From positions 142,051 through 206,050 of the forward strand of contig NZ_JBKGXS010000009.1 of assembly GCF_046546475.1 (NCBI RefSeq): 64,000 bases of DNA. Reading direction: 5' to 3'. A program made the translations under genes and the position numbers. Below the pieces are notes generated by a model, which was given only the letters and a program-made list of their open reading frames with translations, searched no databases and was not told where the DNA came from. The stretch is from Pseudonocardia phyllosphaerae. Its GTDB lineage: Bacteria; Actinomycetota; Actinomycetes; Mycobacteriales; Pseudonocardiaceae. This document shows, piece after piece, positions 41,583 to 50,148 of this stretch; position 1 is the stretch's first letter, and each line of letters starts with the position of its first letter.

Positions 41583-42518
41583 GTGGAGATCCGGCAGCTC
41601 CGGTACTTCGTGACCGTCGCCCGGACGCGGCACTTCGGGCAGGCCGCCGAGCGCCTGCACATGAACCAGTCCCCGCTGTCCCAGGCGATCCGCCAGCTGG
41701 AGTCCCAGATCGGGGCGACGCTGTTCACCCGCACCACCCGCAAGGTCGACCTGACCCCGGCGGGGGAGGCGTTGCTGCGCGACGCCCTGCGGATCCTGGA
41801 GTCGGTCGGCTCCGCCCAGGAGCGGGTGCAGCAGATCGCCGAGGGCCGCAGCGGCCTGGTCCGCGTCGGCAGCACCGGCCTGGCCGCCTACAAGCAGCTG
41901 CCGCAGCTGGCCCGGATCGTCGCCCGCGAGGCGCCCGGCATCGTGCTCAAGTTCGTCCCCGACCTGCTCACCCCGGCCAGCGAGTCCGCGCTGACCGAGG
42001 ACCGCATCGACGTCGCCCTGCTGCGCCCGCCGGTGTCGCGCACCGGGCTGGTGACCCGGCCGATCGCGCGGGAGAAGCTCGTCGCCGCGGTGCCCGACCG
42101 GCACCGCCTCGCCGGCGCAGGCCCCGTCGGGCTCGGTGAGCTGCGCGACGAGCCGTTCGTGGTCTACGCGGCCAAGGAGTCCGTCGTCGCCTCCGCGGTC
42201 ACCGAGGCCTGCCTGGCCGCCGGGTTCCTGCCGCACCGCGCGCACGAGGTCGCCGAGACCTCGGTGATGCTGACGCTCGTCGCGGCCGGACTGGGCATCG
42301 CCCTGCTGCCCGAGTCCGTGCTCGCCCTGCGCATCGAGGGTGTCCGCTTCGTGGGCATCGCCGACGACGCCTCCGTCGACCTCGCGCTCGCCTGGCGGGC
42401 CGACGACGACGCCCCCGCCATCCGCACGCTCGTCTCCGCGCTGGAGGACAACGGTTTCGTCTCGCCGACGGACACTCCGCCCACCGCGCTCGACCCCGTC
42501 CCCGGAGGACATCGGTGA
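41583..42518 (+). CDS. LysR-family regulator, CatR/CatM-like
   Basis: 311 residues. HTH pieces are RHFGQAAERLHMNQSPLSQAI in the first 40 residues; the effector domain includes GLVRVGSTGLAAYKQLPQL and a hydrophobic VMLTLVAAGLGIALLPESV. It is the first gene of the catB-catA-catC cluster and its stop overlaps the catB start, so it is co-transcribed with its probable targets, unlike the classical divergent arrangement of catR. Muconate as inducer is inferred from neighbours. Confidence 0.88.
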   Translation: MEIRQLRYFVTVARTRHFGQAAERLHMNQSPLSQAIRQLESQIGATLFTRTTRKVDLTPAGEALLRDALRILESVGSAQERVQQIAEGRSGLVRVGSTGLAAYKQLPQLARIVAREAPGIVLKFVPDLLTPASESALTEDRIDVALLRPPVSRTGLVTRPIAREKLVAAVPDRHRLAGAGPVGLGELRDEPFVVYAAKESVVASAVTEACLAAGFLPHRAHEVAETSVMLTLVAAGLGIALLPESVLALRIEGVRFVGIADDASVDLALAWRADDDAPAIRTLVSALEDNGFVSPTDTPPTALDPVPGGHR

Positions 42519-43615
42519 AGATCGTCGCGATCGAGGCCGTCCCGTTCACCATCCCGTACCGCAAGCCGCTGCGCTTCGCCTCGGGTGAGGTGCACGAGGC
42601 CGACCACGTGCTCGTCCGGGTGCACACCGACGACGGCGTCGTCGGCGTCGCCGAGGCCCCGCCGCGGCCCTACACCTACGGCGAGACCCAGGCGTCGATC
42701 CGCGCCGTCATCGACCAGATCTTCGCCCCCGAGCTCGTCGGGCTCTCGCTGCTGGAGCGGGAGGTGGTGCACGCCCGGCTGGACCGCACGGTCGGCAACC
42801 CGGCCGCGAAGTCCGCCGTCGACATGGCCTGCTGGGACGCGCTCGGCCGCACCCTCGACCTGCCGGTGACCCAGCTGCTCGGCGGGTACTCCGACCGGAT
42901 GCGGGTCTCGCACATGGTCGGGTTCGCGCCGGACGGGGCGATGGTCGCCGAGGCGGAGCGGGTGCGCGACACCTACGGCATCACCACGTTCAAGGTGAAG
43001 GTCGGCCGCCGGCCGGTGTCGGTCGACGTCGGCGCCTGCCGTGCGCTGCGCGAGGCACTCGGCCCGGACGTGGAGCTCTACGTCGACGGCAACCGCGGCT
43101 GGACGCCGTCGGAGGCGGCGCGGGCGCTGCACGCGATGGCCGACCTCGACCTGACGCTGTCCGAGGAGCTCTGCCCCGCCGACGACGTGCTCGGCCGGCG
43201 CTGGCTCACCGCCCGCACGACCGTCCCGACCGTCGCCGACGAGAGCGCCGTGACCAGCGGCCAGGTCACCCGCGAGCTGCTCGACGGCGCCGCCACGATG
43301 ATCAGCATCAAGACCGCCCGGACCGGCTTCACCGCCTCGCAGCGGGTACTGCACCAGTGCGAGGGCCTCGGGTCGGAGGTCGTGATGGGCAACCAGATCG
43401 ACGGCCAGATCGGCACCGCCTGCACCGTCGCGTTCGGGGCCGCTCACCGGCACAGCGCCCGCCGCGCCGGTGAGCTGTCGAACTTCCTGGACATGGCCGA
43501 CGACCTGCTCGCCGAGCCGCTGGAGATCCACGGCGGCGAGCTGGCCGTCCGGCCCGGCCCGGGTCTCGGGATCGAGATCGACCCCGACAAGCTCGCGCAC
43601 TACCGCACCGACTGA
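42515..43615 (+). CDS. catB: Muconate cycloisomerase
   Basis: 366 residues, enolase superfamily, MLE subgroup. Catalytic Lys pair in FKVKVGRRP, metal ligands in LYVDGNRGWTP, LSEELCPADD and TVADESAV, second-side Lys in ISIKTARTG. It converts cis,cis-muconate to muconolactone. GTG 42515 overlaps the regulator's stop. The location next to catA and catC settles the substrate better than sequence alone. Confidence 0.9.
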   Translation: MKIVAIEAVPFTIPYRKPLRFASGEVHEADHVLVRVHTDDGVVGVAEAPPRPYTYGETQASIRAVIDQIFAPELVGLSLLEREVVHARLDRTVGNPAAKSAVDMACWDALGRTLDLPVTQLLGGYSDRMRVSHMVGFAPDGAMVAEAERVRDTYGITTFKVKVGRRPVSVDVGACRALREALGPDVELYVDGNRGWTPSEAARALHAMADLDLTLSEELCPADDVLGRRWLTARTTVPTVADESAVTSGQVTRELLDGAATMISIKTARTGFTASQRVLHQCEGLGSEVVMGNQIDGQIGTACTVAFGAAHRHSARRAGELSNFLDMADDLLAEPLEIHGGELAVRPGPGLGIEIDPDKLAHYRTD

Positions 43616-43659
43616 CGCACCACCGTCCCGCAACCATCGCAGCGTCGAGGAGTGACCCG

Positions 43660-44532
43660 ATGACCACCACCGAGCAGGACACCGGAACGACCGAGGAGCA
43701 GGCGACCGCCGCAGGCTCGGGGCTCAACGCCACGGCGACGTTCGCGCGCAAGGAGCGCGGCAGCAGCGGGCCGGTCGACCACGACCGCGTCTCGACGATC
43801 GCGAAGGACGCGCTCGGCGCGCTGCACGAGGTCATCCGGCGCCACCAGGTGACCTACGAGGAGTACGACGCGCTCAAGGCGTGGCTGATCTCGGTCGGCG
43901 AGACCGGCGAGTGGCCACTGTTCCTCGACGTGTTCGTCGAGCACGTCGTCGAGGAGGTCGCGCACGCCGACCGCAAGGGCGCCGTCGGCACCATCGAGGG
44001 CCCGTACTACATCCCCGGTGCCCCGGAGTTCGCGAGCGAGGCCGAGGTCCCGATGCGCGACGACGAGGCCGGCACCCCGCTGCTGTTCCAGGGCACCGTG
44101 TCCGACCTCGACGGCACGCCCCTGGAGAACGCGCTGGTCGAGCTCTGGCACGCCGACGACGCCGGCTACTACTCCCAGTTCGCCCCGGGCATCCCGGAGT
44201 GGAACCTGCGCGCGCAGATCCGCACCGGCGCCGACGGGCACTACGCGTTCCACACCATCCAGCCCGCGCCGTACCAGATCCCGACCGACGGTTCCTGCGG
44301 CCGGCTGATCGCCGCGGCCGGCTGGCACCCGTGGCGCCCGGCGCACCTGCACCTCAAGGTGACCGCCGAGGGCAAGGCCCCGGTGACGACCCAGCTGTAC
44401 TTCGTCGGCGGCGACTACACCGACGACGACGTCGCCCAGGCCGTCAAGCCCGAGCTGATGCTCGACCCGCAGCCGGCCTCCTCCGGTGCGGGTGTGCAGG
44501 TCACCTACGACTTCCCGCTGGACCCCGCATGA
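43660..44532 (+). CDS. catA: Catechol 1,2-dioxygenase
   Basis: 290 residues, intradiol dioxygenase. The N-terminal helical dimerisation domain is followed by the beta-sandwich: GTIEGPYYIPGAPEF and DDAGYYSQFAP supply the tyrosine ligands and WRPAHLHLKV the two histidines of the Fe(III) site. It opens catechol to cis,cis-muconate. GAGG lies about 10 nt before the ATG. Its stop overlaps the catC start. Confidence 0.95.
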   Translation: MTTTEQDTGTTEEQATAAGSGLNATATFARKERGSSGPVDHDRVSTIAKDALGALHEVIRRHQVTYEEYDALKAWLISVGETGEWPLFLDVFVEHVVEEVAHADRKGAVGTIEGPYYIPGAPEFASEAEVPMRDDEAGTPLLFQGTVSDLDGTPLENALVELWHADDAGYYSQFAPGIPEWNLRAQIRTGADGHYAFHTIQPAPYQIPTDGSCGRLIAAAGWHPWRPAHLHLKVTAEGKAPVTTQLYFVGGDYTDDDVAQAVKPELMLDPQPASSGAGVQVTYDFPLDPA

Positions 44533-44819
44533 GCGAACTCTTCGCCGTCCGCATGGACGTGAACCTCCCGCCGGACATGGATCCCGACGCGCGCAGCGAG
44601 CTGCTCGCCCGGGAGAAGGCCTACTCGCAGGAGTGGCAGCGCTCCGGGCACTGGCGCAGCATCTGGCGCTGCGTGGGGGAGTACGCCAACATCTCGATCT
44701 TCGAGGTCGACGGGAACGCGCAGCTGCACGAGATCGTCAGCGGGCTGCCGCTGTTCCCGTACATGGACATCACGGTGACGCCGTTGACGACGCACCCGTC
44801 GGACATCCACGCGTCCTGA
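44529..44819 (+). CDS. catC: Muconolactone delta-isomerase
   Basis: 96 residues, the usual length for this small decameric enzyme: FAVRMDVNLPPDMD at the start, EWQRSGHWRSIWRCVGEYAN and NAQLHEIVSGLPLFPYMDI. It makes 3-oxoadipate enol-lactone. A gene for the next step (enol-lactone hydrolase, pcaD or pcaL) is not in the window. The 3' part of this gene and its terminator recur in decayed form at 60.2 kb. Confidence 0.95.
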   Translation: MSELFAVRMDVNLPPDMDPDARSELLAREKAYSQEWQRSGHWRSIWRCVGEYANISIFEVDGNAQLHEIVSGLPLFPYMDITVTPLTTHPSDIHAS

Positions 44820-44890
44820 GCCGTCCGCTCCTCCCGATCCGCCCGCACCGGTCCGCCGGTGCGGGCGGCGTCGTGTCCGGGTCAGGCCCG
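44666..44890 (+). repeat. Left direct repeat of the island: catC 3' end plus terminator
   Basis: This stretch (last half of catC, hairpin and flank) matches 60200-60360 in the same orientation: by hand about 80 of 92 bases over the coding part, then an identical 30-bp hairpin and similar flank. Confidence 0.85.
44839..44868. terminator. Hairpin terminator after catC
   Basis: CCGCCCGCACCGG and its complement, 13-bp arms with a TCCG loop, 20 nt after the catC stop and 13 nt before the convergent gene's stop. Confidence 0.85.
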
Positions 44891-45832
44891 GTCGAGCCGT
44901 GCCACTGCGGCCCGGTACTCCTCGGCGATCCGCGCGACGAGCTCGGCGGCGGGCAGAATCTCCGACACCAGACCGGCGGACTGTCCCGCCTCGACCTTGC
45001 CGCCGGCGACGTCGCCGGAGAGCGCGGCGTCCCGCAGGGTCGACGCCGTGAACGCCGTCCGCCGGGACTCCAGGTCCGTGCCCTGTTCCTCGAGTTCGGC
45101 CATCCGCGCGGTGAAGTCGTTCGCGAGCGTGCGGATGAGACCCAGGCCGTGTCCCACGGTGCGGGTGTCCTCGACGGCCGCGCCGACCACCGCTGCCTTG
45201 TACGCGGGGTGCACCGAGGACTCGGGCGTCGCCAGGAACCGGGTGCCGAACTGGGCGGCGTCGGCGCCGAGCGCGATCATCGCCGCGAGCCCCGCCCCGT
45301 CTGCCACCCCGCCGGAGGCGACCAGCGGGATCTCCGGAACGGCGGTCGCCACCGCACGGACCAGCACCTGGGTGGTCACCATGGCCGGCGGCGGGTGCCC
45401 GCCCGCCTCGGCGCCGACGACGACGAGACCGTCCACGCCGGCGGCCGCGGCCTTGGCCGCGTGCTCGACCCCGGCGACCACGTGCAGGCAGACGGTCCCG
45501 GCGGCGTGGAACCGGTCGAGGTAGCGGCGCGGCCCGCCCTGCGACGCGATCAGCACCGGCGGGGGCCGCTGCAGCAGCAGGTCGATGACCTCGTCGGCGC
45601 CCGCCCGGTACAGCGGCAGGTTCACCGCCCACGGCCGGTCGGTGCCGGATGCCATCTCGTCGAGGACCCGCGCGAGATCGGGCAGGCGCATCGGTCCGGC
45701 CGCGACCACCCCCAGCCCACCCGCCCCGCTCACCGTGAGCGGCAGCGCGGAGCAGGACGACGCCCAGGACATGCCGGCCTGCACGATCGGCAGCTCGGTG
45801 CCGACGAGCCCTGTGAACCGGGTGCGGATCAT
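44882..45832 (-). CDS. Nitronate monooxygenase / 2-nitropropane dioxygenase-family FMN enzyme
   Basis: 316 residues, TIM barrel. TELPIVQAGMSWASSCSALPL starts the fold, VNLPLYRAGADEVIDLL, GVDGLVVVGAEAGGHPPPA and PLVASGGVADGAGLAAMIALGADAAQFGTRFL give the FMN phosphate and base loops. Relatives are nitronate monooxygenases and FabK-type enoyl reductases; within a CoA-linked operon an enoyl-CoA-type reductase or isomerase activity is also possible. Last gene of the leftward operon; its ATG overlaps the ligase stop. Confidence 0.83.
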   Translation of the reverse strand: MIRTRFTGLVGTELPIVQAGMSWASSCSALPLTVSGAGGLGVVAAGPMRLPDLARVLDEMASGTDRPWAVNLPLYRAGADEVIDLLLQRPPPVLIASQGGPRRYLDRFHAAGTVCLHVVAGVEHAAKAAAAGVDGLVVVGAEAGGHPPPAMVTTQVLVRAVATAVPEIPLVASGGVADGAGLAAMIALGADAAQFGTRFLATPESSVHPAYKAAVVGAAVEDTRTVGHGLGLIRTLANDFTARMAELEEQGTDLESRRTAFTASTLRDAALSGDVAGGKVEAGQSAGLVSEILPAAELVARIAEEYRAAVARLDRA

Positions 45833-47427
45833 CCCGTCGCCTGCTCGAGCAGCAGTCGGGCGTGCGCCGCGAGCTTGTTCTTCTGGATCTTGGAGCTGGC
45901 GGTCATCCCGATGTCCTCGAACCCCTCGACCACGCGCAGGTGCCGGGGCAGCTTGAACCGGGCCAGGTGGCCGCCGGCCCACTCGAGGATCGCCTCCGGT
46001 GTCACGACCTCGGACTCGGTGAGGACGACGAAGGCGAACGGCACTTCGACCAGCCGTTCGTCCGGGACCCCGACGACGGCGGCCTGACGGACCGACGGGT
46101 GGCGGTGCAGTGCATCCTCGATCTCGGCGGGCGCCACGTTCTCCCCGCCGACCCGGATGACGTCCTTGGTGCGGCCCACGAAGTGCAGCCGGCCGGACGC
46201 GTCGAGCGCGCCGAGGTCGCCGGTGGCGAGCCAGCCCTCCGCGTCGATCGTCTCGGCGGTCCGCGCCGGGTCGTCGAGGTAGCCCTGCATGACGTTCCAG
46301 CCGCGGACCTCGATGGACCCGGGTTCGCCGGGGGCGCAGTCGTGCCCCTCGGCGCTGCGGATCCGGACCTCGACACCGGGTTCGGGAGCCATCGCCCCCG
46401 ACGCGCGAAGCTCCTCCGGCTCCCACCATGCGGACTGGGCGACGTTGGGGGAGGCCTCGGACAACCCGTATCCGGCGACGCACTCCCGGGCTCCCAGCTC
46501 GTCGATGACCCGGCGGATCACCGTCGGCGACGCGGCCACCCACGCCCCGCGCAGGTGCAGGGTGTGCCGGTCCCGCTCGGGATGGTTGAGCAGCAGCAGC
46601 GCGATGGTGTCGTTGCCGGAGAAGTGGCTGCAGCGCTCGGCCTCCAGCAGCCGCAGGGCCTCGACGGGCTCGAACCGTGCCATGGTGACGAGCGTGCAGG
46701 CGTGCTGGATCGACGCCAGCACCGACAGCGTGCTGCCTGCGACGTGGAAGAACGGCCGGGCGGAGTGGAAGCGGTCTCCCGGCCGCAGGCCCATCCGGGC
46801 ACCGGAGAAGAACGCGTCGGCACACATGCTGCGGTGGGTGAGCAGTACGCCCTTCGGGCGCGAGGTGGTGCCCGAGGTGTACTGGACCAGCAGCACGTCG
46901 TCGGGGCCGGCCGTGGGCTCGGCGCCGTCGGTGGCACCGGCGAGGAACTCCCGGAACGGCGTCCCCCATCCCTGTGCGGACCCGACCACGACGGTTCGGC
47001 GCAGCGCCGGCAGCGACCGGCATCGGCCGTCGGTGCCGATCCCCATGTCGCGCAACAGGTCAGCGAGGTCGACCCGCAGAACCCGGTCCGCGGTGAAGAG
47101 GGTCGAGACGGCAGCGTGGGCGAGCGTGTAGTGGATCTCGTCGCCGGTCAGCCGGGTGTTCACCGGCACCGTGACGGCACCGACGGAGCCGAGCGCGAGG
47201 AACAACGCGACCCAGCACGGACCGTTCCCCAGTGCCAGGCCGACCCGGTCACCCCGACCGATACCGGCCGCGACCAGCGCGGCCCGGATCCGCGCGACCT
47301 CTTCCGCGAGCTCGCCGTAGGTGATCCGCTCCTCGGCGGTGACCACGGCCTCGACGTCCGGTGCGAAGGCCGCGGCACGGTCGAGCGCCTCGTGGACGGT
47401 CAGTGGGCACACACCCTCGAGCTTCAT
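45829..47427 (-). CDS. Acyl-CoA ligase (AMP-forming)
   Basis: 532 residues. Nucleotide motif LVQYTSGTTSRPKGVLLTH, adenine motif AGYGLSEAS, hinge FVGRTKDVIRVGGENVAP and C-terminal Lys in ASSKIQKNK. It activates a carboxylic acid to its CoA thioester. The operon (CoA-transferase, two hydratases, lyase) suggests a small or branched acid rather than a fatty acid. Start overlaps the hydratase stop by 4 nt. Confidence 0.88.
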   Translation of the reverse strand: MKLEGVCPLTVHEALDRAAAFAPDVEAVVTAEERITYGELAEEVARIRAALVAAGIGRGDRVGLALGNGPCWVALFLALGSVGAVTVPVNTRLTGDEIHYTLAHAAVSTLFTADRVLRVDLADLLRDMGIGTDGRCRSLPALRRTVVVGSAQGWGTPFREFLAGATDGAEPTAGPDDVLLVQYTSGTTSRPKGVLLTHRSMCADAFFSGARMGLRPGDRFHSARPFFHVAGSTLSVLASIQHACTLVTMARFEPVEALRLLEAERCSHFSGNDTIALLLLNHPERDRHTLHLRGAWVAASPTVIRRVIDELGARECVAGYGLSEASPNVAQSAWWEPEELRASGAMAPEPGVEVRIRSAEGHDCAPGEPGSIEVRGWNVMQGYLDDPARTAETIDAEGWLATGDLGALDASGRLHFVGRTKDVIRVGGENVAPAEIEDALHRHPSVRQAAVVGVPDERLVEVPFAFVVLTESEVVTPEAILEWAGGHLARFKLPRHLRVVEGFEDIGMTASSKIQKNKLAAHARLLLEQATG

Positions 47428-48191
47428 CGCCGACCCTTCTGCGTGTCGTGCTGCTCCCGGAACCGGGACACACCCGCCTGCCAGTCGCCGTCGGCGAGGT
47501 TCTGCTCGATGGCGGCCATCTCGATCCGGATCCCGCGGTCCAGATCGGTCTCGGCGCCGAGGTCGATCGCCCGTTTGGTCAGCGCGATCGCCGCCGGGGG
47601 AGCCTTCGCGATCCGCGCGGCGGTGTCGAAGCCCGCCGTGACGAGATCCGCCGCCGGGACCAGCTTGCTGACGACGCCGAGGTCGACAGCCTCACAGGCG
47701 CTCATCGGACGGTTGGTGTAGAGCAGCTCTTTCGCCCGGCGTCTGCCGATCGCGCGTTGGAGCCGCTGGGTGGCGCCGACGGTCCCCCAGTGCGGCTCGG
47801 GGAAGCGGAACGTCACGTCGTCGGTGGCCAGGGCGAAGTCGGCGGCCAGCGCCAGCTCACCGCCGGACCCGACAACGGTGCCCTGCAGCAGGGCCACCAC
47901 CGGTCGGGAGCAGGCCTCGACAGCGGCGTAGGCGGCGAACGAGGCCTGCCGGCGGCGCCGGACCCACGCGGCGTCGCGGCCGGTGCGCTCCTTGAGGTCC
48001 GCACCCGCGCAGAAGACCGGGCCGCGCCCGGACAGCAGGACGACCCGGACGGACTCGTCGGCGTCGAGGTCCTCGAACGCGGCGCGGAGCTCGAGACACA
48101 TCGGCAGGTCGACGGCGTTGCGGGCCTCGGGCCGGGTCAGCTCGACGTGTGCAGTGCCGCCGGAGACCTCGACGTGCACTCTGCTGGTCAT
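47424..48191 (-). CDS. Enoyl-CoA hydratase/isomerase family protein (first)
   Basis: 255 residues, crotonase fold. VELTRPEARNAVDLPM, oxyanion-hole segments FCAGADLKER and GTVVGSGGELALAADFALA, and FRFPEPHWG with the Glu expected in hydratases. It probably hydrates or isomerises the unsaturated CoA ester made by the pathway. Coupled to CoA-transferase upstream and ligase downstream. Confidence 0.87.
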   Translation of the reverse strand: MTSRVHVEVSGGTAHVELTRPEARNAVDLPMCLELRAAFEDLDADESVRVVLLSGRGPVFCAGADLKERTGRDAAWVRRRRQASFAAYAAVEACSRPVVALLQGTVVGSGGELALAADFALATDDVTFRFPEPHWGTVGATQRLQRAIGRRRAKELLYTNRPMSACEAVDLGVVSKLVPAADLVTAGFDTAARIAKAPPAAIALTKRAIDLGAETDLDRGIRIEMAAIEQNLADGDWQAGVSRFREQHDTQKGRR

Positions 48192-49381
48192 CCGACCACC
48201 CCGTCGCGACGCAGCAGGTCGATCTCCGCGGCCGAGTAACCGGCCCCGGAGAGCACATCCTCGGTGTCGGCGCCCAGCAGAGGTGGGGTCGCGACCGCGA
48301 CCGGCTCGGCCGATGCCTCCCGCAGCGGGGTGCGCAGGGCGGGGAACCGGCCCTCACTCGGGTGCTCGAAGTGCCCGACGGCGCCGCGGGCCGTCGCATG
48401 CGGGGAGCCGAGCGCCTCACGCACGGTGCGGACCTCGCCGACCGGGACGTCCGCGGCCTGCAGCTCCTTCACCAGCGGATCCCGGTCGCGGGCGGCGACG
48501 GCTCCACGGATCCCGGCCATGACACGGTCGCGCCGGGCGACCCGGCCGGCGTTGCACCGCAGGTCCGGATCGGCGGCGAGCTCGTCCAGACCGAGAACGG
48601 TGCACAGCGGGACCCAGTGCTGGTCGCTGCCGCTGATGTGCAGCCAGCCGCCGTCCGCGGCCTCGAAGGCTGCGCTCGGCACCCGGCCTGGATGCTCGGT
48701 GCCGGTCGCGCGGGGGTCCTCGTCCAGGGCGAACAGCCGACCCGCGTTGAGCGCCTGCAGGCTCAGCTGCACGTCCATCATGGACACGTCGAGGTGACGG
48801 CCGCGGCCGCCGGCGCTGCGGCCTGCCAGGCCGGTGAGAGCGGCGATGACCACCCACAGTCCGGAGGAGAGGTCGGCGACCGGGACACCGACCTTGGCCG
48901 GGGGACCGTCCGCCTCGCCGGTCATCGCCATGATCCCGGACAGCGCCTGGAACACGGTGTCGTAGCCCTTGCGCGCGCTGTCCGGTCCGGTCTGGCCGAA
49001 CCCGGTGGCCGACACGTACACCAGACCCGGGTTGTCCGCGGACAGCGCGTCGTAACCCAGCCCGAGCCGGTCCATCGCCCCGGGCAGGAAGTTCTCGACG
49101 ACGACGTCGGCGGAGCGGGCCAGGCGGCGGGCCACGTCGCGTCCCCGTTCGTCCTTGAGATCGAGCGTGACCGACTGCTTCCCGCGGTTGAACGCGAAGA
49201 AGTAGGCGCTCTCGCCGTGCGGGAGGCGAGGTTCGAACGACCGGGTCTCGTCGCCGGAGCCGGGGCGCTCGATCTTGATCACGGTGGCGCCGAGCTCACC
49301 GAGGATCTGGGTGGCCATCGGGGCGGCGAGCACCCGCGAGAAGTCCAGCACCGTGATGCCCTGCAGCGGCGGAACGCTCAT
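48188..49381 (-). CDS. CaiB/BaiF family CoA-transferase
   Basis: 397 residues, family III CoA-transferase. GITVLDFSRVLAAPMATQILGELGATVIKIE is the start of the fold (landmarks LGATVIKIERPG, VVENFLPGAMDRLG with the catalytic Asp region nearby), and GYDTVFQALSGIMAMTG. It moves CoA between acids, as in carnitine or 2-hydroxyacid pathways; the pair is unknown here. Both ends overlap neighbours by 4 nt. Confidence 0.9.
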   Translation of the reverse strand: MSVPPLQGITVLDFSRVLAAPMATQILGELGATVIKIERPGSGDETRSFEPRLPHGESAYFFAFNRGKQSVTLDLKDERGRDVARRLARSADVVVENFLPGAMDRLGLGYDALSADNPGLVYVSATGFGQTGPDSARKGYDTVFQALSGIMAMTGEADGPPAKVGVPVADLSSGLWVVIAALTGLAGRSAGGRGRHLDVSMMDVQLSLQALNAGRLFALDEDPRATGTEHPGRVPSAAFEAADGGWLHISGSDQHWVPLCTVLGLDELAADPDLRCNAGRVARRDRVMAGIRGAVAARDRDPLVKELQAADVPVGEVRTVREALGSPHATARGAVGHFEHPSEGRFPALRTPLREASAEPVAVATPPLLGADTEDVLSGAGYSAAEIDLLRRDGVVG

Positions 49382-50130
49382 CGGCGGAACCCCCGCATCA
49401 GCGCATTGACGTCCTGACCGGCACGCATCGCGGCCTCGGTCGGAAGGTCGGCGACGCGGTAGAAGAGGTCCTTCGCGGCGGCGATCGCCCGAGGCTCGGC
49501 CGCGGCCCAGCGTTCGGCGACGGCCAGAGCCGCGTCCAGAACCTCATCGGGCGCCACCACCTGGTTGACGAGGCCGTAACCGAGGGCCTCCTGGGCGGTG
49601 AGCATCCGGCCGGTGCTGATCAGCTCGAAGGCCTGCTTGCGACCGAGCTGGCGGACGAGCCCGGTCATGACCAGGGCGGGGACGATGGAGTGGGTGAGTT
49701 CGGGGTAGCCGAACCGCAGGTCCTCGCCCACGACGGTCATGTCCGCGCCGATCGCGAGCCCGGCTCCGCCGCCGACCGCGACGCCGCGCACCGCGGACAC
49801 CACCGGCACCGACAGCTGCTGCATCCGGATCTGGACCGTCGCCGTCAGCGCGGCACGCTCCAGCACCGGGCCGGGCTCGTCCGGGGTGAGTCCGGCGAAC
49901 TCACCGAGGTCGGCGCCGGAGCAGAAACCCCGGCCGGCACCGGTCAGTACCAGCGCCCGGACCGTGGCATCGCGGTCGGCCGCGTCGAAGGCCTCGCACA
50001 GTGCACGGGTGAGCGGGGTGTCGAGGGCGTTGAGCTTCGCGGGCCGGTTCAGGGTCAGCACACGGACGACGCCGTGTCCCACGGGACGGTCCTCGACGAC
50101 CAGTACGCCGGCCGTGGTCGGTGCGGTCAT
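49378..50130 (-). CDS. Enoyl-CoA hydratase/isomerase family protein (second)
   Basis: 250 residues. VLTLNRPAKLNALDTPLTRAL, FCSGADLGEF and GVAVGGGAGLAIGADMTV are the crotonase oxyanion loops; LRFGYPELTHSIVP replaces the hydratase Glu region, so isomerase or another crotonase reaction may be catalysed. It differs clearly from the other hydratase in the same operon, implying two separate steps. Confidence 0.85.
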   Translation of the reverse strand: MTAPTTAGVLVVEDRPVGHGVVRVLTLNRPAKLNALDTPLTRALCEAFDAADRDATVRALVLTGAGRGFCSGADLGEFAGLTPDEPGPVLERAALTATVQIRMQQLSVPVVSAVRGVAVGGGAGLAIGADMTVVGEDLRFGYPELTHSIVPALVMTGLVRQLGRKQAFELISTGRMLTAQEALGYGLVNQVVAPDEVLDAALAVAERWAAAEPRAIAAAKDLFYRVADLPTEAAMRAGQDVNALMRGFRR

Positions 50131-50148
50131 CTCTGCTTCTCCTCGGGC

